This document shows, piece after piece, positions 1 to 5,017 of a DNA stretch of 5,017 nt; within the stretch, counting starts at the first letter, position 1, and each line of letters starts with the position of its first letter. A model generated the notes under the pieces. It was given only the letters and a program-made list of their open reading frames with translations, made no database searches and was not told the origin of the DNA. The stretch covers positions 1 to 5,017 of the forward strand of contig JAAUYY010000120.1 of assembly GCA_014804865.1 (NCBI GenBank), in the 5' to 3' direction. This DNA is from Desulfovibrio sp. (GTDB lineage: Bacteria; Desulfobacterota; Desulfovibrionia; Desulfovibrionales; Desulfovibrionaceae). A program made the position numbers and the translations under genes.

Positions 1-3000
1 TGGTCAAGGCCGCGCTTAACCTGGATATGGAGATCGTGGAAACTGTCGCGCATTTTCGAGCGGCCCGATTTTTCAATCCAAAAGTATCATATATTATCGA
101 TATCGGCGGCCAGGACATCAAATGCATGAGCGCGCGGGACGGCTTTCCCGATAAAATCACTCTGAACGAAGCCTGCTCCTCGGGTTGCGGCTCGTTCATA
201 GAGAACTTCGCGTCCTCCTTGAACCTCTCTCTCGACGAGTTTGTAAGCAAAGCTCTTTTCGCGCCTCATCCGGTCGATCTCGGCGTTCGTTGCGCCGTGT
301 TTATGAACTCTCGCGTAAGACAGGCCCAAAAGGAGGGCGCCGATGTCGCGGATATCGCGGCTGGTCTCTGCTATTCGGTTGTCCGCAACGCCCTGCGCAA
401 AGTCCTGACGATTAATGACCTTTCGCGCCTGGGAGACAATGTCGTAGTTCAGGGGGGAGCTTTTTATAACGACGCGATTCTTCGAGCCTTCGAGCTGGAA
501 CTTGGCGCGAAAGTAATTCGTTCGGATCTGTGCGGACTCGCCGGCGCGTTCGGCGCGGCTCTCCTCGCGAAGGACAAAATATCCTCCCCTGGCCGGATAC
601 TTTCTCCCGAAGAACTCGAAAACTTTAAAATGGACGACAGAAAAGCCCGTTGCGGCGGTTGCGGAAACGCTTGTCGTCTTTCCATAGCCGAATTTCCCGG
701 AAAGAGATTTTACGTCTCGGGCAATAGATGCGAAAAACCGCGCCTCAAACAATCAAAATCCGCTCCCAATCTTTTCGCCTGGAAATATGACCAACTTTTT
801 CGCGAAACAGAATCCACCGCGAAAATAAGAAGAGGCGTCGTCGGCGTTCCTCGAGCGCTTAATATGTATGAGAATTACCCCTTCTGGCGAACTCTTCTTG
901 CGGAACTTGGATTCGACGTCCTCCTTTCTCCTCCGTCCGACAGGGAACTTTTCCTGCTCGGTTGCGACACTATTCCGTCTCAAACCGTATGCTATCCCGC
1001 GAAACTTGTTCATGGCCATATCCGCGCGTTGATCAACAATAATATAAAAACTATATTTTATCCTTCAATAAGACGGGAGCAAGCGGACGCCGACTTTCGC
1101 AGCGGACTCTATAATTGTCCGGTTATTAGCGGCTATCCTGAACTAGTCGCGGCTAATATTCCCGATGTCGAAGAAAATGGCGTCGACATTATCAACGATT
1201 TTTTCCCGTTGAACAGGGATAAGTTGCCCGGTCGCCTCGCGCGATCGCGACTATTCAAAAACATTCCTCTTAAGGAAATCTCCGGCGCCGCCGAAGTAGC
1301 CTTCGCGGCGATGGAAAATTTCCGGCGAGATTTGCGTTTAGAGGGCGAAAAAATTTTGCGCGACTCGAACGGGAGTCCCGTCATTGTCCTCGCCGGTCAT
1401 CCCTACCACATTGACCCGGAAATATGCGGCGGAATAGCCGAATTTATCGCCTCATGCGGGGCCGCGGTCGTTACCGCCGACTCTCTCGCCCATCTTGTTC
1501 CGGATCCAGGGGATTTGCGCGTCGCGGATCAATGGGCTTACCATTCCCTTCTCTATAGGATCGCCTCGCTTCCTTCTCTGTATCCCAATATAGCGGTCAT
1601 TCAGCTTGTTTCCTTCGGTTGCGGTCTCGACGCGATAACGGCCGATCAGACTGAAGAAATCGTCGTCGCGAACGGCGGGTTATACTCGCGTATAAAAATA
1701 GACGAAGGCATAAATCTGGCGCAAGCGCGGATTCGCGTCCGATCTCTCCTGGCCTCCATGGAGTATCGCAAGACTGGGCCGGCTCGGAAAGAAAGGGCAT
1801 TCTCTCCAGTAGATTTTAATACAGCCCAGCGAAGCGCTTATAAATATTTAATTCCGCAAATGTCGCCGATTCATTTCCAGTTCGCCCGCGAGATTTTCTC
1901 TCCCTGCGGCTACGACGTCGAATTGCTTGAAAAAACAAAAAAAGAAGATCGCGAGGCGGGAATAAAGTATGTCAATAACGACGTCTGTTATCCCGCGATA
2001 CTCCTCGTCGGACAATTAATTAACGCGATCAAATCTGGGAAATACGACAAAAATCGAATCGCCGTAGTTCTCTCTCAAACAGGCGGAGTATGCCGCGCCA
2101 CAAATTACGCGGGACTCCTTCGCAAGGCTCTCGATGACGCGGGTTTTTCGAATGTGCCAGTAGCCGGATTCAGAACCACTCTCCATGGCCCGGGCATCCG
2201 CATGGATAGAAAATTGACGCGCAGGCTAATCATGGCCGGCCATTACGGCGACGCTCTAAATAGAATGATTCATCGTCTGCGCCCTTACGAAAAGGAAGAG
2301 GGGGCGACGGAGTCTCTCGCCGAAAAATGGACGGTCGAAGCCTCCAGGAATATTGAAAATGGAGAAATACTGCTTTTCAATAAAAATATCTGGAAGATGA
2401 TCGCCGAATTCGAGCGACTTCCTCTGAAAAATGAGAGACGTCGCCCAAGAGCGGGAATTGTTGGCGAAATTCTTTTGAAATATCACCCCTTCGCCAATAA
2501 CGACGCCGCGAGACTTCTCGAAAACGAAGGCGCGGAAGTCGTTCCGACGGATATCATGGACTTTATGATGTATTGTTTATATCGGGAAATATTCGATTTT
2601 GAAAAACTGGACGGATCTCTAAAAAATTATTTAAAAGCGAAGGCGGCCATAGCGTTCCTGGAGACGACCCGCAAATTTATGGCCTACGCGTTTTCCCGCT
2701 CCTCCCGCTTCGCGCCTCCCGCGAAATTCGCGCAAATTCTGCGCGACGCCTCTTCGGTAATCTCTCCTGGCCAGCAGGCCGGCGAAGGATGGCTACTCGG
2801 AGGGGAGATGGTAAAAATGATTAAAAACGGCGTCTCTTCCATTCTTTCCCTGCAACCGTTCGGTTGTCTCCCAAACCATATCGCAGCGCGCGGAATTATC
2901 AGACGAATAAAAAAACTATTTCCAACCGTTTCCATCGCCGCGCTCGATTACGACCCAGGAGCAAGCGAAACCAATCAAATAAACAGAATAAAATTGTTGT

Positions 3001-3020
3001 CTCGAGATTTTAGGGCTTAA
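1..3020 (+). CDS. Acyl-CoA dehydratase activase-related fusion protein (BcrAD/BadFG ATPase + DUF2229 + HgdB-like), 5'-partial
   Basis: Numbering starts at the Met at base 27, but this is not the true start: eight more sense codons precede it and the frame is open to the left edge. Family members usually exceed 1,300 residues, so an N-terminal ATPase domain and part of the second one probably lie outside. Seen: DIGGQD (25-30), ACSSGCGSF (49-57), RCAVFMNSRV (88-97), VQGGAFYND (141-149) and GLAGAFGAAL (170-179), the distal half of an HgdC-like ATPase domain. Cys50 and Cys89 align with the two HgdC residues that hold a [4Fe-4S] cluster at the dimer interface. A possible second Fe-S site follows: Cys209, 212, 216 and 235. 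A DUF2229-like region spans roughly 270-430 (GVPRALNMYENYPFW; PSQTVCYPAK). The C-terminal half resembles HgdA/HgdB, with Cys654 (NNDVCYPA), Cys689 (GGVCRATNY) and Cys947 (PFGCLPNH). By family, it couples ATP hydrolysis to low-potential electron transfer in the cytoplasm. Substrate unknown. No signal peptide or membrane segment is visible. The C-terminus looks complete. Confidence 0.93.
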   Translation, partial: VKAALNLDMEIVETVAHFRAARFFNPKVSYIIDIGGQDIKCMSARDGFPDKITLNEACSSGCGSFIENFASSLNLSLDEFVSKALFAPHPVDLGVRCAVFMNSRVRQAQKEGADVADIAAGLCYSVVRNALRKVLTINDLSRLGDNVVVQGGAFYNDAILRAFELELGAKVIRSDLCGLAGAFGAALLAKDKISSPGRILSPEELENFKMDDRKARCGGCGNACRLSIAEFPGKRFYVSGNRCEKPRLKQSKSAPNLFAWKYDQLFRETESTAKIRRGVVGVPRALNMYENYPFWRTLLAELGFDVLLSPPSDRELFLLGCDTIPSQTVCYPAKLVHGHIRALINNNIKTIFYPSIRREQADADFRSGLYNCPVISGYPELVAANIPDVEENGVDIINDFFPLNRDKLPGRLARSRLFKNIPLKEISGAAEVAFAAMENFRRDLRLEGEKILRDSNGSPVIVLAGHPYHIDPEICGGIAEFIASCGAAVVTADSLAHLVPDPGDLRVADQWAYHSLLYRIASLPSLYPNIAVIQLVSFGCGLDAITADQTEEIVVANGGLYSRIKIDEGINLAQARIRVRSLLASMEYRKTGPARKERAFSPVDFNTAQRSAYKYLIPQMSPIHFQFAREIFSPCGYDVELLEKTKKEDREAGIKYVNNDVCYPAILLVGQLINAIKSGKYDKNRIAVVLSQTGGVCRATNYAGLLRKALDDAGFSNVPVAGFRTTLHGPGIRMDRKLTRRLIMAGHYGDALNRMIHRLRPYEKEEGATESLAEKWTVEASRNIENGEILLFNKNIWKMIAEFERLPLKNERRRPRAGIVGEILLKYHPFANNDAARLLENEGAEVVPTDIMDFMMYCLYREIFDFEKLDGSLKNYLKAKAAIAFLETTRKFMAYAFSRSSRFAPPAKFAQILRDASSVISPGQQAGEGWLLGGEMVKMIKNGVSSILSLQPFGCLPNHIAARGIIRRIKKLFPTVSIAALDYDPGASETNQINRIKLLSRDFRA

Positions 3021-3064
3021 GCGCGATTTTCTTTATAGCAAATAGCGCTTGAAATTACCCCTGC

Positions 3065-3081
3065 GGCGAAGCAAATTCGCC
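3065..3081. repeat. Short hairpin GGCGAA/TTCGCC
   Basis: A perfect 6-bp stem (3065-3070 with 3076-3081) encloses the 5-base loop GCAAA. No T tract follows on either strand, so it is not a terminator on its own. It lies in the 3' untranslated region of the activase gene. Function unknown. Confidence 0.5.
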
Positions 3082-3102
3082 TCGCGCTAATTTCGCGGGC
3101 GT

Positions 3103-3117
3103 CTTTGCGGAGCAAAG
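3103..3117. repeat. Short hairpin CTTTGC/GCAAAG
   Basis: A perfect 6-bp stem (3103-3108 with 3112-3117) closes a tight GGA loop. There is no T tract on either side. It is one of several consecutive hairpins between the two genes and could be part of a larger structured 3' UTR or of a degenerate intergenic repeat. Confidence 0.5.
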
Positions 3118-3121
3118 CCGC

Positions 3122-3228
3122 CATAGCGAGAGCGAAATTCGTCCCGCGCGCCTATAATCGTGTTTGGCGCATAAATAATGCGGGTATTCTCATTAGCTAT
3201 AGCATGACGAATTTCGCTTCAAACTATG
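3122..3228. repeat. Nested imperfect palindrome with 13-bp perfect arms
   Basis: The core arms are AGCGAAATTCGTC (3131-3143) and its exact reverse complement (3206-3218), separated by 62 bases. Outside them CATAG (3122-3126) pairs with CTATG (3224-3228) across a small internal loop. Inside, CCGC (3144-3147) pairs with GCGG (3180-3183), and directly next to it GCGCC (3148-3152) pairs with GGCGC (3166-3170) around a 13-base loop. An 8-base palindrome, GCTATAGC, lies at 3196-3203. The arms are consistent with one folded RNA or with a small non-autonomous palindromic element. No target-site duplication is visible at the flanks and I recognise no known family. Confidence 0.6.
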
Positions 3229-3229
3229 C

Positions 3230-3261
3230 ATTAATTTCGGGGCGAATTAATATTTATTCGC
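3230..3261. repeat. Two overlapping AT-rich hairpins
   Basis: ATTAATT (3230-3236) pairs with AATTAAT (3245-3251), continued after a single bulged T by CG/CG closing a GGG loop. Alternatively GCGAAT (3242-3247) pairs with ATTCGC (3256-3261) around an 8-base loop. The two share bases 3242-3251 and so exclude each other. The second also uses the first base of the terminator stem that follows. Whether this switching matters is unknown, and AT-rich pairs of this size can arise by chance. Confidence 0.4.
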
Positions 3262-3304
3262 GACAGCTTCGCGACGCTCTTTCGTCGAAGCGTCGTCTTT
3301 TTTT
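3261..3304 (+). terminator. Rho-independent terminator, plus strand
   Basis: CGAC (3261-3264), GCTT (3266-3269) and CGACG (3272-3276) pair with GTCG (3292-3295), AAGC (3288-3291) and CGTCG (3283-3287). This gives a 13-bp stem with bulges at 3265 and 3270-3271 and a 6-base loop. An alternative 7-bp stem joins 3272-3278 to 3289-3295. TC and then seven T's (3298-3304) follow immediately, the standard intrinsic-terminator layout. It would end plus-strand transcripts coming from the activase gene, about 240 bases after its stop codon. The minus strand has no T run on the other side of the hairpin, so the signal looks one-directional. Confidence 0.75.
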
Positions 3305-3337
3305 CTCTTTGTATTAGCCGATTCGTTCAAACGCGAT

Positions 3338-5017
3338 TCAAAGGCTTGAGAGCGCGTCCCGTTCGATATCGTACATATAATTATTGAAGAAAAAAAGATT
3401 GTTGTCATGAAAATTAAGCGCCGGACGACGATCTACAAAAAAAGCGGAGATTATAACCATATTTTCGCCTTCCGCTGTCAGGGACGCGCAATAATTCGGA
3501 GTGAGAAGGCGATAACTTTCGCTGATAAAACCTTGCATTATCGGCTTTATTTGTCCTTTTACAAGCGTCGCGCGTCCGGCGTTTGTTGAAAATAAAGCCG
3601 CGTAAACCTTCTTTCCGCCATTAAGAAAGCATTCCAATTCTCCCTCGCCTGTCGCCTCTACCCTCGCGGTCGAAGGAAAATGCCAGTTCGCCGCGTATCT
3701 ATTTATATTTTTGGATTCCAGACGATCAATCGCTATTAGAAAATTTCCGGGCCCGTAAATCAGCAATCTTTGATGTCTGACTTTAAAGCGCGGGATTTCC
3801 ATCTCTCCAGTCAGAAAAAGAAGACCGTCCTTCTCGCGAGCGGATGTTATATAATTTCCCGGAGGAGGATTATTTTCCTTCGCCGCTCCGACAAATGTGT
3901 CCGCCCCATTAATTTCGATAGTATTATGCGCGCGGGTTGATATTACGTAATCGCGCCTTGGCGAATTCTGATAAGCGTATTTTCCCGAATCGCATAAAAT
4001 TTCCTCGCCCTCATACCAGAATACGGAAAGATCGTCGGAGTGCTTATGAGCCTTCGAGTTCGCCGCGCCCATGAATAAAAGATAAGAGGATTTGCGAGGA
4101 TCATTTGCTACCATCCGGCGCGCTATTGCGTAGCCGGAGCGATTAAAAATTTCGTCCTGGAGCTTTAGGGAAGATTTCGACTTGACAATAATATTAAAGT
4201 CTGTGTCGCCTATCGGAGCCAAACGCCCGTCGGGCAAACGCATCCAATCGAGTACTACCTTCGCCTTACCCTCGATATTTTTTAAATATTCGGTTTTAAA
4301 CCACCCCGCGCCCGCCAGTATCCGCAAATAACTAAGCGCGAAAATCTGATAGCCTGGCGAATGTTCGCGATGAACGCCGTTTTCGTCGAATTGACTATCC
4401 ATTATCGCGTCGAAATTCGCGTCGATATAACCGTACCCTTTTAAGGCGAGATGGGGCTTTACGACCTGGCACAAGGCTGTCAGTCCGTGAAGATCGATAA
4501 GCGAATGGTTGGTAAAGATGGATTTTTTATAATTTATGATAAACAAGAGATGACTTTCAGCAAGCTCCTCGCAGATAGTCGCGAATTCGCGGTCGAATTT
4601 TTCCGGGTCGCGTCGGATCAGGGAAAGAAAATAAGCGAGCTTCATGGTCCTTATGCCCGCGTTCATATCCATCCATACCGCGGGGGCTGGCTCATTTTCC
4701 TTATAAAAGTAGCGCCACCATTTTATTACATTTTTAGGAGCTTCGAGCCAGCCAGGATCGCCGCTTTTTTCATAGAGCAGCAGGTAATCGTCCATGACGC
4801 GCCACATTTGCAATTGGGCGGCCCAATTTTTATCGTTATACGGATTGGAATTCCAGTCGAACGCCTGATCTATTTCGACGGGCGCCAGCTCTGGTCTACC
4901 GGAGCAGACAAATTTTATTTTGTCTTTTTCAATGTTTCGCGCGAAACTAAGAATATATAATTGTTTTAGTTTTATTTCGATCGGAGAAACGCGAATTGTC
5001 TTCGCGTCCGCGAACTC
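3338..5017 (-). CDS. Heparinase II/III family protein (polysaccharide lyase-like), 5'-partial
   Basis: The frame runs open from the right edge to a TGA at 3338-3340, giving 559 visible residues, numbered here from base 5017. A TTG at 4811-4813 (residue 69) and an ATG at 4805-4807 could be taken as starts. The upstream residues read as genuine family sequence (FDWNSNPYNDKNW, 53-65), so the real start is outside the window. Seen: an aromatic-rich helical part (about 50-285) expected to form the (alpha/alpha) toroid, with Asn170-His171 (TNHSLIDLHGL) and Tyr223 (HREHSPGY), then PDGRLAPIGDTD (262-273). The beta-sandwich Heparinase II/III C-terminal domain begins near 310 with AHKHSDDLSVFW (323-334; His324, His326, Asp328) and RAHNTIEING (362-371). 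These match the Asn, His and Tyr catalytic residues and metal-site region of PL12/PL15/PL17-type lyases, which cleave uronate-containing polysaccharides by beta-elimination. Substrate cannot be deduced. Any signal peptide would be outside the window. Such genes often sit in exopolysaccharide or glycan-degradation clusters, but no such neighbour is visible here. It is convergent with the activase gene. Confidence 0.91.
   Translation of the reverse strand, partial: EFADAKTIRVSPIEIKLKQLYILSFARNIEKDKIKFVCSGRPELAPVEIDQAFDWNSNPYNDKNWAAQLQMWRVMDDYLLLYEKSGDPGWLEAPKNVIKWWRYFYKENEPAPAVWMDMNAGIRTMKLAYFLSLIRRDPEKFDREFATICEELAESHLLFIINYKKSIFTNHSLIDLHGLTALCQVVKPHLALKGYGYIDANFDAIMDSQFDENGVHREHSPGYQIFALSYLRILAGAGWFKTEYLKNIEGKAKVVLDWMRLPDGRLAPIGDTDFNIIVKSKSSLKLQDEIFNRSGYAIARRMVANDPRKSSYLLFMGAANSKAHKHSDDLSVFWYEGEEILCDSGKYAYQNSPRRDYVISTRAHNTIEINGADTFVGAAKENNPPPGNYITSAREKDGLLFLTGEMEIPRFKVRHQRLLIYGPGNFLIAIDRLESKNINRYAANWHFPSTARVEATGEGELECFLNGGKKVYAALFSTNAGRATLVKGQIKPIMQGFISESYRLLTPNYCASLTAEGENMVIISAFFVDRRPALNFHDNNLFFFNNYMYDIERDALSSL

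Larger units (their letters stand above)
3021..3337. other. Convergent intergenic region rich in short inverted repeats
   Basis: These 317 bases lie between two convergent stop codons. I see no convincing gene. One plus-strand frame (TTG at 3105 to 3317, 70 codons) has no recognisable product and runs through the terminator hairpin, so I treat it as chance. The stretch carries a series of hairpins, listed separately. Variants of the palindromic core CGAA(A/T)TCG recur around 3073, 3089, 3132, 3208, 3233, 3242 and 3256. A weak 6-bp pair (AAGCGC 3019-3024 with GCGCTT 3045-3050, 20-base loop) overlaps the activase stop codon but has no T tract. Confidence 0.7.

Noticed and set aside
87..752. A 221-codon open frame on the minus strand opposite the activase gene
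   Set aside because: It lies wholly antisense to well-conserved ATPase coding sequence, has low-complexity composition and no recognisable motif. It is a by-product of GCG/CGC-rich codons on the other strand.
1236..1250. A GCGATCGC octamer, the cyanobacterial HIP1 repeat
   Set aside because: I noticed only a single copy. HIP1 is meaningful only when highly iterated, and the gene content does not suggest a cyanobacterium.
3153..3158. TATAAT as a promoter -10 box
   Set aside because: No TTGACA-like hexamer lies 15-19 bases upstream, and the box sits in the loop of a predicted stem. It is kept only as a remark in the small-RNA hypothesis.
3122..3228. A complete MITE or insertion-sequence remnant
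   Set aside because: No target-site duplication or transposase fragment is visible, so it is reported only as an inverted repeat of unknown nature.
3238..3295. A bidirectional terminator that would also serve the heparinase gene
   Set aside because: Read on the minus strand, the hairpin is followed by a mixed AT stretch with no T run, so there is no support for intrinsic termination in that direction.
3105..3317. A 70-codon plus-strand frame in the intergenic region as a small gene
   Set aside because: Its TTG start lies inside a hairpin, no ribosome binding site is clear, and the frame runs through the terminator stem and T tract.
4451..4960. A 169-codon open frame on the plus strand opposite the heparinase gene
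   Set aside because: It is antisense to the conserved toroid region, and its translation resembles no family I know. The minus-strand frame explains the sequence.

Overview
The window holds the 3' parts of two large convergent genes and a 317-base intergenic stretch between their stop codons. Both reading frames stay open to the edge of the window, so both genes start outside it. No complete gene is present, and I see no RNA gene of a known class, CRISPR array, insertion sequence or origin.

Left, plus strand, to 3020: about 1005 residues of the long, fused 'acyl-CoA dehydratase activase-related' protein family. It carries the distal half of a BcrAD/BadFG-type (HgdC-like, ASKHA-fold) ATPase domain, a four-cysteine motif, a DUF2229-type region and a C-terminal part resembling the 2-hydroxyacyl-CoA dehydratase subunits (HgdA/HgdB). 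The family belongs mainly to strict anaerobes, and its substrate is generally unassigned. Right, minus strand, from 5017 to 3338: about 559 residues of a heparinase II/III-like polysaccharide lyase. It retains the Asn-His, Tyr and AHxHxD active-site signatures.

Middle, 3021-3337: no convincing gene. The stretch is dense in short inverted repeats. They include a nested imperfect palindrome of about 107 bases with 13-bp perfect arms (3122-3228), several GCGAA/TTCGC hairpins, and a bulged hairpin followed by seven T's (3261-3304). The last is a good Rho-independent terminator for the plus strand. No terminator is evident for the minus-strand gene.

Organism: the fused activase suggests an anaerobic bacterium. 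Codon use is mixed, with many GCG, CGC and TCG codons alongside AAA, AAT and ATA. I cannot name a phylum. The two genes face each other, so they are not one operon, and nothing in the sequence links them functionally. I found no convincing new multi-gene system. The points most worth checking are the structured intergenic element and the unassigned role of the iron-sulfur activase/dehydratase fusion.
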